Counted from the stretch's first letter, positions 1 to 8,331 are shown. The stretch is 49,234 nucleotides of DNA from Streptomyces sp. WM6386 (GCF_000972385.1 NZ_JXTE01000065.1:1-49234); one strand, 5' to 3'. Notes: generated from the letters alone by a model not told the origin. Numbers and translations: made by a program.

Positions 1-69
1 GGTGGGGGCGGAGCCGGGGAAGCCCCGCCCCCACCGGGCGGCAGGGCGGCTCAGGTGGCCCTGCCGCCC
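1..69. terminator. Two adjacent perfect stem-loops downstream of fruK
   Basis: Two perfect inverted repeats sit back to back at the window edge. Bases 1-11 pair with 25-35 (11 bp), and bases 36-47 pair with 58-69 (12 bp). Neither is followed by a clear T-run. They lie about 150 bases past the fruK stop on the minus strand, so they may end or attenuate the fru transcript. If fruA continues the operon beyond the edge, they would instead sit between fruK and fruA. The structure is seen in the sequence; the role is inferred. Confidence 0.45.
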
Positions 70-216
70 GCAGGCCGCGGCGGGTAACGGGGAGCCTCGC
101 CGCTTCATGGCCGGTTCACCGGAGGGTGCGCCGCACGCCACCGGCGCCGACACCGTCGTACCTGCGCCGCGCGCCACCGGCGCCGACACCGTCGTAGAAG
201 CCGTCAGGTCGCTCAT
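1..216 (-). CDS. Possible partial ORF overlapping the fruK stop
   Basis: An ATG at 214-216 overlaps the fruK stop as ATGA, and the frame stays open for 72 codons to the window edge. The deduced start, MSDLTASTTVSAPVARGAG, contains a 12-residue tandem repeat (TTVSAPVA-x-GA). Fructose operons often continue with fruA (PTS EIIABC), but this sequence does not look like the EIIA start I expect. The later part also runs through two perfect hairpins. It could be an unusual fruA leader, or untranslated DNA that happens to lack stops. Confidence 0.22.
   Translation of the reverse strand, partial: MSDLTASTTVSAPVARGAGTTVSAPVACGAPSGEPAMKRRGSPLPAAACGRQGHLSRPAARWGRGFPGSAPT
136..196. repeat. Two-copy 25-bp direct repeat with 36-bp period
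   Basis: Bases 136-160 and 172-196 are identical over 25 bp, with a period of exactly 36 bp, which is 12 codons. The repeat lies immediately downstream of fruK. The period is in frame with the ATG that overlaps the fruK stop. Confidence 0.9.
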
Positions 217-1160
217 GACACCGGCTCCTTCAGCACACGGTCCACCGGCACCTCGGCTGTCACCGAAACCGCTGCCGGGTCCAGGTCGCCCGGCGTCGGC
301 ATCACGCTGCCCGGCAGCTGTACCGCCGCCGCGCCGTGCGCGACCGCCGAGGCCAGTGCCTCCGGGCCGCTGCCGCCGGCGATCAGGAAGCCGGCCAGGG
401 AGGAGTCGCCGGCGCCCACGTTGCTGCGGACGACGTCCACCCGCGCGCTCGCGAACCAGGTGCCCGCGCCGTCCACGAGCAGTTGTCCGTCCGCGCCCAG
501 GCTCGCGAGCACGGCGCGTGCGCCCATCTCGCGCAGCTCCTCGGCCGCCTTCACCGCGTCGCCCACCGTCGCCAGGGGGCGCCCGACGGCCTCCGCGAGC
601 TCCTCCGCGTTCGGCTTCACCACGTCGGGCCGCTCGCGCAGCGCCTCCAGCAGCGCACGCCCCGAGGTGTCCAGCGCGATCCGCGCGCCTCCGGCGTGCG
701 CCCGCGCGACCACCTCGGCGTACCACGACGGCGCGAGCCCCCGCGGCAGGCTCCCGCAGCACGCGATCCAGTCCGCGTCGCGCGACTGCGCGCGCACCGT
801 CTCCAGGAGCAGCTCCTGCTCCTCCGCCGACAGCTCGGGACCCGGCGCGTTGATCTTCGTGAGCACCCCGTCCGCCTCCGCGAGCGCGATGTTCGAGCGG
901 GTGGCGCCCGCGACCGGGACCGGCGCGACCTCGATGCCCTGCGCGTGGAGCAGATCCGCCACGAGCGCCCCCGGCGCACCGCCCAGGGGCAGTACCGCGA
1001 CCGTGCGCTGCCCCGCGGCCGCCACGGCACGCGAGACGTTCACGCCCTTGCCGCCCGGGTCCATGCGTTCGCCGGTGGCGCGGATGACCTCGCCACGGTC
1101 GAGCGAGGGGACCTCGTAGGTGCGGTCCAGGGACGGGTTCGGGGTGACGGTGAGGATCAT
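213..1160 (-). CDS. fruK: 1-phosphofructokinase (PfkB/ribokinase family)
   Basis: This 315-residue PfkB-family sugar kinase should phosphorylate fructose-1-phosphate to fructose-1,6-bisphosphate, the step after PTS uptake of fructose. The N terminus (MILTVTPNPSLDRTY) and the early GGKGVNVSRA motif are typical of FruK/LacC kinases. The second PfkB signature, NVGAGDSSLAGF near residue 249, holds the anion hole and the catalytic Asp. Length is normal for the family. The ATG overlaps the stop of the DeoR-type regulator as ATGA, so the two are translationally coupled in a fru operon. The fruA gene expected next is not recognisable before the window edge. Confidence 0.93.
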   Translation of the reverse strand: MILTVTPNPSLDRTYEVPSLDRGEVIRATGERMDPGGKGVNVSRAVAAAGQRTVAVLPLGGAPGALVADLLHAQGIEVAPVPVAGATRSNIALAEADGVLTKINAPGPELSAEEQELLLETVRAQSRDADWIACCGSLPRGLAPSWYAEVVARAHAGGARIALDTSGRALLEALRERPDVVKPNAEELAEAVGRPLATVGDAVKAAEELREMGARAVLASLGADGQLLVDGAGTWFASARVDVVRSNVGAGDSSLAGFLIAGGSGPEALASAVAHGAAAVQLPGSVMPTPGDLDPAAVSVTAEVPVDRVLKEPVS

Positions 1161-1918
1161 GCGCGCACTACTTCCGTGCCGCCGCGTTCGATCGCGAGGG
1201 CGTCTTCGGGGCTCAGCCCGCTGTCGGTGATCAGCAGGTCCACGTCGCTCAGGTCGCCGAAGCGGGCGAAGTGCTCCTGGCCGTGCTTGGCGGAGTCGGC
1301 GAGCAGCACCACGCGGCGGGCGGCGGCCACGGCCGCCCGCTTCACCGCGGCCTCGGCGAGGTCGGGGGTGGTCAGGCCATGGTCGGCGGAGAAGCCATTG
1401 GCCGCCACAAAAAGGACATCGGCTCGGATTTCTCCGTACGCGCGGAGCGCCCAGGCGTCGACGGCGGCGCGCGTACGGTGCCGCACGCGCCCGCCGACGA
1501 GGTGGAGTTGGATGCCGGGGTGGTCCGCGAGGCGGGCCGCGATCGGCAGGCTGTGCGTGACGACGGTGAGGGAGGCCTCCAGCGGGATGGCGGCGGCGAG
1601 GCGCGCCACCGTCGTGCCGGCGTCGAGGATCAGGGTGCCCTCGGTCGGCAGCTCCGCGAGGGCGGCCTTGGCGATGTGGTCCTTCTCGTCGGCCGCCGTC
1701 GTCTCGCGCTCGGCGAGGTCCGGCTCGAAGTCGAGGCGCCCGGCGGGGATGGCACCGCCGTGCACCCGGCGGAGCAGGCCCGCCCGGTCGAGGGCCTTGA
1801 GGTCCCGGCGGATCGTCTCCGCGGTGACCTGGAACTCCTCGGCCAGCGACACCACGTCCACCCGCCCGCCGTCACGCGCGAGCCGGAGGATCTCCTGCTG
1901 CCGCTCCGGTGCGTACAT
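1157..1918 (-). CDS. fruR: DeoR-family transcriptional regulator of the fructose operon
   Basis: This DeoR-type repressor has 253 residues from the ATG at 1918. That start is chosen because GGAGG lies nine bases upstream; an in-frame start seven codons earlier lacks a ribosome-binding site. The N-terminal winged helix includes LAEEFQVTAETIRRDLKAL. The C-terminal sugar-phosphate sensor domain shows the DAGTT and LADSAKHG motifs of the DeoR fold. Coupling to fruK suggests it senses fructose-1-phosphate or a related phosphosugar and controls its own operon, probably through the inverted repeat at 1954-2033. The regulatory role is inferred from family and context. Confidence 0.88.
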   Translation of the reverse strand: MYAPERQQEILRLARDGGRVDVVSLAEEFQVTAETIRRDLKALDRAGLLRRVHGGAIPAGRLDFEPDLAERETTAADEKDHIAKAALAELPTEGTLILDAGTTVARLAAAIPLEASLTVVTHSLPIAARLADHPGIQLHLVGGRVRHRTRAAVDAWALRAYGEIRADVLFVAANGFSADHGLTTPDLAEAAVKRAAVAAARRVVLLADSAKHGQEHFARFGDLSDVDLLITDSGLSPEDALAIERGGTEVVRA

Positions 1919-1953
1919 GTCCGTTCGCCTCCGACTCAACGTCCGGTCGCTCC

Positions 1954-2033
1954 CGACCGATGCCCGAACTTGTGGTTTCGCTCGGAGGCTACGCCCGGAT
2001 TTCCAGAAAGTAAACAGGTTCGGGCATCAGTCG
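1954..2033. promoter_or_regulatory. Candidate operator pair upstream of fruR
   Basis: Bases 1954-1969 (CGACCGATGCCCGAAC) recur inverted at 2018-2033 with one mismatch, separated by 48 bp. The pair lies 36-115 bases upstream of the fruR start. Two further direct copies of CATGAACGG follow at about 2036-2044 and 2059-2067. Widely spaced arms of this kind fit looping autoregulation by a DeoR protein, but no binding site has been verified. Confidence 0.5.
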
Positions 2034-2117
2034 GACATGAACGGGCCTGGAGGTCAGGCATGAACGGACTTCCGGCCCGCCCCAGGACGGTCCGTCGGGC
2101 CTGCTCACGGCATACGG

Positions 2118-2157
2118 AAGGCCCGGCGCCCCGGGTGGAACCCAGGTGCCGGGCCTT
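2118..2157. terminator. Terminator hairpin downstream of MFS gene
   Basis: Bases 2118-2130 pair with 2145-2157 (13 positions, one of them a G-U-type mismatch). The loop contains a further GGGT/ACCC pair. A short T-run follows on the plus strand and an A-run precedes on that side. The hairpin lies 12 bases past the stop of the minus-strand MFS gene and most likely terminates it. Confidence 0.75.
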
Positions 2158-2168
2158 TTCCCCTGCGT

Positions 2169-3701
2169 TCAGACGAGCTCCGGCTCCTTCTCCCCCACCG
2201 GGCCCACGGCCCCCTCCGGCGCCTCGGCCCCCTCCACGTGCCGCTCCGCCCGCTTCGGCAGCGCGAACATCAGCAGGAAGATCACGCCCATCACCGCGGC
2301 CACCCACCACAGCGCGTGCTGGAAGGCGTTCACGAAGGCCGGACCCACGTCGACGGGCCGCAGATCGTCGGCGATCGTGCCGAAGAAGACCACCGAGACC
2401 AGACCGAGTCCGAGCGCGTTGCCCATCTGCTGCACGGTGTTGATCAGACCGGACGCCGAGCCGGCGTGCTCGCGCGGGACGCCCGAGAGCACCATGTCGG
2501 TCAGCGGGGCGAAGATCAGGCCCATGCCGACGCCCATCACGACCAGGGGCAGGGCCATCTGCCAGGGGGCGATGGACATGCCGTAGCGGTCGGCCTCCCA
2601 GAGGTAGAGCAGGACGCCCGCCGCCATGGTGAGCGCGCCCGCCTGGAGCACCTTGCGGCCGAAGCGCGGGACCAGCTTCTGCACGGACAGGCCGGCCGCC
2701 ACGGAGACCGCGATCGAGAACGGGACACCGGTCAGACCCGCCTTCAGCGGACGCCAGCCCAGACCGGTCTGCATGTAGAGCGTCCACACCAGGAAGAAGA
2801 TGCCGAGCCCGATCCCGAACACGGTCTGCACCGCGATGCCGGCCGCGAAGCTCTTCACCTTGAACAGCGACAGTTCGACCAGCGGGGAGCCGTCCCGAGC
2901 GCTCTTGCGCCGCTCGTAGGCCACCAGCGCCCCGAAGACGACGAGCGCGCCGCCCATCGACAGATACCCCCACAGCGGCCAGTCCAGCTCACGGCCGCGG
3001 GTCAGCGGGTAGAGCAGCATGAGCAGACCCAGCGTCACCAGGGCGACGCCCACCAGGTCCAGCTTCAGCGCGCGCGGCGCCCTGGACTCGGTGATGTAGC
3101 GGCTGCCGAGGATCAGGCCCGCGATGCCGACCGGCAGGTTGATGAGGAAGATCGGTCGCCACTCCAGACCGAACAGGTTCCACTCCGTCAGCAGCGCGCC
3201 GAGCAGCGGTCCGGACACGGCACCCAGGCCCACGATCGCGCCGAAGAGCCCGAAGACCTTGCCGCGCTCGTGCGCCGGGAACGTCGCGTGCACGATCGAC
3301 AGCACCTGCGGCACCATCAGCGCCGCCATGGCGCCCTGCAGGATCCGCGCGGCGACCAGCATCTCCGGGTTCGCGGCGAAGCCGCACAGCGCGGAGGCGA
3401 GGGTGAAGCCGCCGATGCCGAAGAGGAACAGCCGCTTGCGGCCGTGGATGTCGCCGAGCCGTCCGCCGGTGATGAGACCGGCGGCGAAGGCGAGCGCGTA
3501 GCCGGCGGTGATCCACTGGATCTGGCTGACGGACGCGCCCGCCTCGGCCTGGATGGAGGGAATCGCGATGTTGACGATCGTGACGTCGACGAGGTCCATG
3601 AAGGCCGCGGTCATCACGATCGCGAGGGCGAACCAGCGACGACGGTCGGGCTGGGACGGCTGGCTTGTCCGGCTGTCCACAAAGGGTTCGGTGGAGGTCA
3701 T
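2169..3701 (-). CDS. MFS drug-efflux transporter, DHA2 (EmrB/QacA-like)
   Basis: This 510-residue membrane transporter of the 14-helix DHA2 class probably exports toxic compounds by proton antiport. The first helix ends in DLVDVTIVNIAIPSIQ, close to the usual D-x-T-I-V-N-V-A-L-P motif. Motif A follows as GGRLGDIHGRKRLFLFG, and the motif C region appears around GLGAVSGPLLGALL. It has a hydrophilic, Pro/Glu-rich tail. It is divergent from a WYL-domain regulator with 62 bp between the starts, so that protein probably controls it. The substrate cannot be read from sequence. Confidence 0.9.
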   Translation of the reverse strand: MTSTEPFVDSRTSQPSQPDRRRWFALAIVMTAAFMDLVDVTIVNIAIPSIQAEAGASVSQIQWITAGYALAFAAGLITGGRLGDIHGRKRLFLFGIGGFTLASALCGFAANPEMLVAARILQGAMAALMVPQVLSIVHATFPAHERGKVFGLFGAIVGLGAVSGPLLGALLTEWNLFGLEWRPIFLINLPVGIAGLILGSRYITESRAPRALKLDLVGVALVTLGLLMLLYPLTRGRELDWPLWGYLSMGGALVVFGALVAYERRKSARDGSPLVELSLFKVKSFAAGIAVQTVFGIGLGIFFLVWTLYMQTGLGWRPLKAGLTGVPFSIAVSVAAGLSVQKLVPRFGRKVLQAGALTMAAGVLLYLWEADRYGMSIAPWQMALPLVVMGVGMGLIFAPLTDMVLSGVPREHAGSASGLINTVQQMGNALGLGLVSVVFFGTIADDLRPVDVGPAFVNAFQHALWWVAAVMGVIFLLMFALPKRAERHVEGAEAPEGAVGPVGEKEPELV

Positions 3702-3763
3702 GTCCCGAAGCTACGACCGCATTAGGTCAGATCGTGTCCTAGTTCTACGGCATCCTCGAACTC

Positions 3764-4729
3764 ATGACGACGGACACCCCGGCACGGCTCCTCCAGCTCC
3801 TCTCGCTCCTCCAGACCCCGCGGGAATGGCCGGGAGGCGAGCTCTCCGACCGCCTCGGCGTCTCCCGCCGTACCGTGCGGCGGGACATCGACCGGCTGCG
3901 CGAGCTGGGCTATCCCGTGCAGGCGACGAAGGGGGCCGACGGCGGTTATCGGCTGGTCGCGGGGAAGGCGATGCCGCCGCTCGTCCTCGACGACGAGGAG
4001 GCGGTGGCGATCGCGGTGGGGCTGCGGGCCGGGGCCGGGCACGCGCTGGAGGGCGTCGACGAGGCGTCGGTACGGGCACTGGCGAAGCTGGAGCAGGTGC
4101 TGCCGTCTCGGCTGCGCCGGCGGGTGTCGACCCTGCAGGCCGCGACCACACCGCTGACCAGCGGGGACGGGGCGAGCATCGCGCCGGAGACGCTGACCGT
4201 GATGGCCTCCACCGTGGCCGGTCACGAGCGGCTGCGGTTCGCCTATCGGGCGAAGGACGGGGTCGACTCGCGGCGCGTGGTCGAGCCGTATCGGCTGGTG
4301 TCGACGGGGCAGCGGTGGTACCTCGTCGCCTACGACCTCGATCGCACCGACTGGCGGACCTTCCGGGTCGACCGGGTGAGCGAGCCGTTCGCGACCGGGG
4401 CGCGGTTCGCTCCGCGGGAGTTGCCGACGGGGAGTGCGGCGGAGTATCTGCGGCAGTCGATGCACCGGCGGCAGGAGACGTACGGGATCGACGTGACCTT
4501 CGAGGCGCCGGCCTCCCACATCGCGGCGCGGCTGCCGAAGTGGCTCGGGGCGCCGGAGGAGTTGGGGGACGGGCGGTGCCGGCTGCGGACGACCGTGGGC
4601 GATGCCGTGGAGTGGATGGCGGTACGGCTGGCAATGGTGGACTGCGAGTTCACGGTGCGGGAGCCTGAGGAACTCGTGCGCTGCGTACGGGAGTTGGGCG
4701 GGCGGCTGAGCCGGGCGGCGGGTGGGTGA
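3764..4729 (+). CDS. WYL-domain transcriptional regulator (YafY-like)
   Basis: This 321-residue protein has an N-terminal winged helix (ELSDRLGVSRRTVRRDIDRLRELG, about residues 26-49). The central WYL-type ligand-sensing domain contains VVEPYRLVSTGQRWYLVAYDLDRTDWRTFRVDRV, with the conserved Arg/Tyr set of the SH3-like fold. A WCX-type C-terminal extension follows. No ribosome-binding site is visible before the ATG. The short leader holds an imperfect AGGTCA/TGTCCT dyad that could be its operator. The divergent MFS pump is the likely target. Confidence 0.9.
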   Translation: MTTDTPARLLQLLSLLQTPREWPGGELSDRLGVSRRTVRRDIDRLRELGYPVQATKGADGGYRLVAGKAMPPLVLDDEEAVAIAVGLRAGAGHALEGVDEASVRALAKLEQVLPSRLRRRVSTLQAATTPLTSGDGASIAPETLTVMASTVAGHERLRFAYRAKDGVDSRRVVEPYRLVSTGQRWYLVAYDLDRTDWRTFRVDRVSEPFATGARFAPRELPTGSAAEYLRQSMHRRQETYGIDVTFEAPASHIAARLPKWLGAPEELGDGRCRLRTTVGDAVEWMAVRLAMVDCEFTVREPEELVRCVRELGGRLSRAAGG

Positions 4730-5170
4730 CCCGGCCGGGCCGAGTGCGTCCGGGGTGGGGCCGGACGGCTTCGCGGCAGGCTGGACGGCGGGCTTCCCCG
4801 AACCTGAACCCCGGGGATGCCCGCCGGATGGCAGATTGTGTCACATGGGCATAGCTTGCCGGTGTGAGCGAGCCCACGCGGACGCCGGTTCCCGGGTGGG
4901 CCGCCGCCGCGAAAAGGGCAGAGCCGGACCCCGGCACCCGGGGGGAGAGCGCCGAAGTCCGGCTCGCGGAGAGTCCCGGCGCCGGGGGGAGTGCGTCGGG
5001 ACTTGGTCATGAGGGCCCGGGCTCTCGCCCGGGACCCGAACTCATGGGCCCTGAAGTCTTTTTCCCAGGGTCCTGCCTGTTGAAGCGGCCTGACACCGCC
5101 GTGTTTGCGCCGCTTTCACGACCCGGCGCACGCGGGCACACGGCCCGTGAGGCAAGCCGTGTCCCAGCCC
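4730..5170. other. Intergenic region with hairpins between WYL gene and hrdD
   Basis: No convincing gene lies in these 441 bases. Bases 4921-4929 pair perfectly with 4957-4965, and CCCGGG at 5016-5021 is repeated palindromically at 5028-5033. Either could terminate the two convergent genes. An open frame from a GTG at 4864 runs past 5171 into hrdD antisense and has no ribosome-binding site; its first 50 codons have moderately good GC3, so a small leaderless gene cannot be excluded. Confidence 0.5.
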
Positions 5171-6166
5171 TTACGCCGCCGCGTCGAACCCGGTGTCCCG
5201 GGCGAGCTTCTTCAGCTCCAGCAGCGCGTGCTTCTCGATCTGCCGGATGCGCTCGCGCGTCAGGCCGTGCTCCTTGCCGACCTCGGTCAGCGTGCGCTCC
5301 CGGCCGTCCTCGATGCCGTAACGCATCTTGATGATGGAGGCCGTGCGCTGGTCGAGGCGGCCGATCAGGTCGTCCAGCTCCTCGCTGCGCAGCAGCGTCA
5401 GCACCGACTGCTCCGGGGAGACCGCGGAGGTGTCCTCGAGCAGATCGCCGAACTGGGTGTCGCCGTCGTCGTCCACCGCCATGTTCAGCGAGACCGGGTC
5501 GCGGGCCCAGTCCAGGACGTCGATCACACGGTCGGCGTTCGAGTCGAGCTCGGCGGCGATCTCCGCGGGCTCCGGGTCACGGCCGTGCTCGCGGTTGAAC
5601 TCGCGCTGCACACGGCGGATCCGGCCCAGCTCCTCGACCAGGTGGACGGGGAGACGGATGGTGCGGGACTGGTCCGCTATCGAGCGGGTGATGGCCTGAC
5701 GGATCCACCAGGTCGCGTACGTCGAGAACTTGAAGCCCTTGGCGTAGTCGAACTTCTCGACCGCGCGCACCAGACCGGCATTGCCCTCCTGGATCAGGTC
5801 GAGCAGGGGCAGGCCGGCACGGGGGTAGCGGCGGGCCACGGCGACGACCAGACGGAGATTCGAGCGGATGAAGACGTCCTTGGCCCGCTCGCTCTCGTCG
5901 ACCAACGCCTCGAGCTCCTCGCGGGTGGCGTCCGCCTTGGACTCCTCGTGTCCGTCGAGGAGCTGTCGGGCGAACACACCCGCCTCGATGATCTGTGACA
6001 GCTCGACCTCCTTGGCGGCGTCGAGCAGCGGTGTACGCGCGATCTCGTCGAGGTACATGCCGACCAGGTCGCGGTCGGCGATCTCGCCGCCATGGGCGCG
6101 AACACTGCTTGCCGCGTCGGTCCCGCCAGTGGCGGACTTACGACGGGCGACGGCACGGGTTGCCAT
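5171..6166 (-). CDS. hrdD: RNA polymerase principal-like sigma factor HrdD
   Basis: A 331-residue sigma-70 protein from the ATG at 6166, preceded by AAGGGAG. Region 1.2 (DLVGMYLDEIARTPLL) is followed by a complete region 2 with the core-binding and -10-recognition helices (LRLVVAVARRYPRAGLPLLDLIQEGN and FSTYATWWIRQAITRSIAD). Region 3 and a region 4 helix-turn-helix (TLTEVGKEHGLTRERIRQIEKHAL) complete it. It lacks the long N-terminal domain of HrdB, and its length matches HrdD. HrdD is a non-essential principal-like sigma in Streptomyces. Family knowledge and the upstream promoter point to SigR control during thiol stress. Confidence 0.93.
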   Translation of the reverse strand: MATRAVARRKSATGGTDAASSVRAHGGEIADRDLVGMYLDEIARTPLLDAAKEVELSQIIEAGVFARQLLDGHEESKADATREELEALVDESERAKDVFIRSNLRLVVAVARRYPRAGLPLLDLIQEGNAGLVRAVEKFDYAKGFKFSTYATWWIRQAITRSIADQSRTIRLPVHLVEELGRIRRVQREFNREHGRDPEPAEIAAELDSNADRVIDVLDWARDPVSLNMAVDDDGDTQFGDLLEDTSAVSPEQSVLTLLRSEELDDLIGRLDQRTASIIKMRYGIEDGRERTLTEVGKEHGLTRERIRQIEKHALLELKKLARDTGFDAAA

Positions 6167-6261
6167 GCGTGCTCCCTTGCGATGGTGGGCTGGCGGTGGT
6201 CCGGTGGACGCCTGGCGCCTGCTTCGGCACTGTCCTCGGGTGCCCTGCATCCGTTGGAAAC

Positions 6262-6288
6262 AACGACTGGAATCAGGACAGAATTCCC
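6262..6288 (-). promoter_or_regulatory. SigR-type promoter of hrdD
   Basis: Read on the minus strand, GGGAAT (6288-6283) is followed after exactly 18 bases by GTT (6264-6262). This matches the SigR consensus GGGAAT-N18-GTT of the actinobacterial disulfide-stress sigma factor. It lies about 100 bases upstream of the hrdD start. hrdD is a known SigR target in S. coelicolor, so the site and function agree. Confidence 0.8.
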
Positions 6289-6347
6289 ACCCACGCCTCT
6301 ATTTTTCTGATCATGCAGTACCCTGTGCGGCCACACGGGGAGGTCGG

Positions 6348-6866
6348 ATGACAACGGAACGTACAGAGGTGCAGGTCAGGCCAGGAGTCGAGGCAGACCT
6401 CAAGGCCCTCACGGACATCTACAACCACTACGTACGTGAGACGCCGATCACATTCGATACGACCGTCTTCACCCCGGAAGAGCGTCGTCCTTGGCTGCTC
6501 TCCCACCCTGAAGACGGTCCGCATCTCCTAAAAGTTGCCGCGGACGCGGACTCACAGGAAATTCTGGGCTACGCCACATCCAGTCCGTTCCGCGCGAAGC
6601 CCGCGTACGGGACCTCCGTCGAGGTGACGATCTATCTCGCCCCGCACACGGGCGGCCGCGGGATCGGCACGCTCCTCTACAAGGCCCTCTTCGAGTCGCT
6701 GGCCGAGCAGGACCTGCACCGCGCCTACGCGGGCATCGCCCAGCCCAACGAGGCGTCCGCGCGGCTGCACGAGCGCTTCGGCTTCCGGCACGTCGGCACG
6801 TACCGGGAGGTCGGCAGGAAGTTCGGGCGGTACTGGGACGTGGCCTGGTACGAGAAGGAGCTGTAG
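6348..6866 (+). CDS. GNAT N-acetyltransferase, phosphinothricin-acetyltransferase-like
   Basis: A 172-residue GNAT protein. The start ATG follows GGGGAGG at good spacing. The N terminus (VQVRPGVEADLKALTDIYNHYVRETPITFD) is characteristic of the PAT/Bar and methionine-sulfoximine acetyltransferase subgroup. The acetyl-CoA loop is visible as YLAPHTGGRGIGTLL, and the C-terminal NEASARLHERFGFRHVGTYREVGRKFGRYWDVAWYEK is equally typical. It probably acetylates small amino-acid analogues, giving resistance or detoxification. It is divergent from hrdD, and the 181-bp gap holds the SigR promoter pointing the other way. Confidence 0.88.
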   Translation: MTTERTEVQVRPGVEADLKALTDIYNHYVRETPITFDTTVFTPEERRPWLLSHPEDGPHLLKVAADADSQEILGYATSSPFRAKPAYGTSVEVTIYLAPHTGGRGIGTLLYKALFESLAEQDLHRAYAGIAQPNEASARLHERFGFRHVGTYREVGRKFGRYWDVAWYEKEL

Positions 6867-6879
6867 GCCGATCTCAGCC

Positions 6880-7671
6880 TCAGCCGAACTGCACCGACCG
6901 CTTCGCCATCCCGAGCCAGAACCCGTCGATCACGGACTTCTGCGCGTCCAGCTCACCGGCCACGTCGGCCGCGCCCATGGTGACGAACAGGGGCGCGAAG
7001 TGCTCGGTGCGCGGATGGGCGTAGCGGCCCGCCGGGGCCTTGTTCAGGAAGTCCAGCAGGGAGTCCACATCACGCGTCTCCAGCGCCCGCCGGCCCCAGT
7101 CGTCGAACTCCGAGGACCAGGTGGGCACGCCGCCGCCGGTGTGCCGCAGCGCGGCCAGGTTGTGGGTGAAGAACCCGGAGCCCACGATCAGCACGCCCTC
7201 GTCGCGCAGCGGCGCGAGCTTGCGCCCGATCTCCATGAGCCTGACGGGGTCGAGGGTGGGCATGGAGATCTGCAGGACCGGGATGTCGGCCTCGGGGAAC
7301 ATCTCGACGAGCGGGACGTAGGCGCCGTGGTCGAGGCCGCGGTCGGGGATGTCCTGCACCGGGATGCCCGGAGCGCGCAGCAGCTTGCGTACGGACTCGG
7401 CGAGCCGCGGGGCGCCGGGGGCCTCGTACTTCACCTTGTAGTAGTGCTCGGGGAAGCCCCAGAAGTCGTAGACGAGCGGGACGGTCTCCACCGCGCCCAG
7501 CGCGAGGGGAGCCTCTTCCCAGTGGGCGGAGACCATGAGGATCGCCTTGGGGCGCGGCAGGTCCGCGGACCAGGCGGCGAGCTCACCGGGCCAGACCGGG
7601 TCGTCGGCGAGGGGTGGGGCGCCATGGCTGAGGTAGAGCGCGGGCATGCGTTCCTGGGTGGCGGCGGACAT
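6880..7671 (-). CDS. LigB-type class III extradiol ring-cleavage dioxygenase (DODA-like)
   Basis: A 263-residue protein of the LigB/4,5-DOPA-dioxygenase-like superfamily, which uses non-haem Fe(II) to open catechol rings. Candidate metal and active-site histidines are visible in YLSHGAPPL (H16), VSAHWEE, RGLDHGAYVPL and FTHNLAALRH. The spacing is that of the single-domain DODA group found in bacteria and plants. It is divergent from a MarR regulator 100 bp away, an arrangement also recalled from SCO3204/SCO3205. The MarR protein probably senses a phenolic compound and represses this gene. The real substrate is unknown. Confidence 0.88.
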   Translation of the reverse strand: MSAATQERMPALYLSHGAPPLADDPVWPGELAAWSADLPRPKAILMVSAHWEEAPLALGAVETVPLVYDFWGFPEHYYKVKYEAPGAPRLAESVRKLLRAPGIPVQDIPDRGLDHGAYVPLVEMFPEADIPVLQISMPTLDPVRLMEIGRKLAPLRDEGVLIVGSGFFTHNLAALRHTGGGVPTWSSEFDDWGRRALETRDVDSLLDFLNKAPAGRYAHPRTEHFAPLFVTMGAADVAGELDAQKSVIDGFWLGMAKRSVQFG

Positions 7672-7771
7672 GACTGCGGCTCCCTCCGGGCGGTGTTGCT
7701 TGAAGTCTAAAACGCCTTACGAAAAAAGTGTACGTCGAACTTGTTTAACATTCAAGGAGGGCTCTCGTACG

Positions 7772-8296
7772 ATGGGAAACATGAACACGGCATCCCCATC
7801 CCCGACCGCTGAAGAGCCCCGCTGGCTGACCGCCGAGGAGCAGCTCGTCTGGCGCTCCTACGTCCATGCGACAACCCTCCTCGAAGACCACATGGACCGC
7901 CAGCTCCAGCGTGACGCGGGCATGCCGCACGTCTACTACGGCCTTCTCGTCAAGCTCGCCGAGTCCCCGGAGCAGCGGCTGCGCATGACCGAGCTGGCCA
8001 TGGACGCGAAGATCACCCGCTCCCGCCTCTCGCACGCCATCGCCCGCCTGGAGAAGAACGGCTGGGTGCGGCGCGAGGACTGCCCCTCCGACAAGCGCGG
8101 CCAGTTCGCGGTGCTGACGGAACAGGGCCGCCAGATGCTCGCGCAGGCCGCGCCGGGCCATGTGGCCGTCGTACGCAACGCCGTGTTCAACCGGCTCACC
8201 CCGGAACAGCAGAAGTCCCTCGGCGAGATCATGCAGATCGTCGCCGAGGGACTCCAGCCCAACGAAGCGGGTGCGGACCTGCCCTGGCTCCGCTGA
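7772..8296 (+). CDS. MarR-family transcriptional regulator
   Basis: A 174-residue MarR protein. The ATG at 7772 is preferred over one nine bases later because AAGGAGGG at 7754-7761 is correctly spaced for it. The winged helix covers RMTELAMDAKITRSRLSHAIARLEKNGWVRREDCPSDKRGQFAVLTEQGR, with the family's DxRG-like wing (SDKRGQ). It is a likely dimer. The AT-rich stretch between it and the divergent dioxygenase, around 7720-7755, is unusually low in GC for this window and should hold the shared promoters and operator. It is likely a repressor relieved by phenolics. Confidence 0.9.
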   Translation: MGNMNTASPSPTAEEPRWLTAEEQLVWRSYVHATTLLEDHMDRQLQRDAGMPHVYYGLLVKLAESPEQRLRMTELAMDAKITRSRLSHAIARLEKNGWVRREDCPSDKRGQFAVLTEQGRQMLAQAAPGHVAVVRNAVFNRLTPEQQKSLGEIMQIVAEGLQPNEAGADLPWLR

Positions 8297-8331
8297 GCCG
8301 CTCACTCAGCAGAACCAGGGCAGATCCTGGG

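Noticed and set aside
2238..3725. Long plus-strand open frame opposite the MFS gene
   Set aside because: Antisense shadow of a high-GC gene; product is His/Gln/Arg-rich with no motif, while the minus strand gives a clear transporter.
4864..5331. Candidate leaderless gene between the WYL gene and hrdD
   Set aside because: Runs antisense into hrdD, passes two hairpins and has no ribosome-binding site; kept only as a remark.
7735..7760. MarR operator palindrome near CTTGTTTAACATTCAAG
   Set aside because: Arms are only four bases and the outer bases do not match; AT-rich, but not a convincing dyad.
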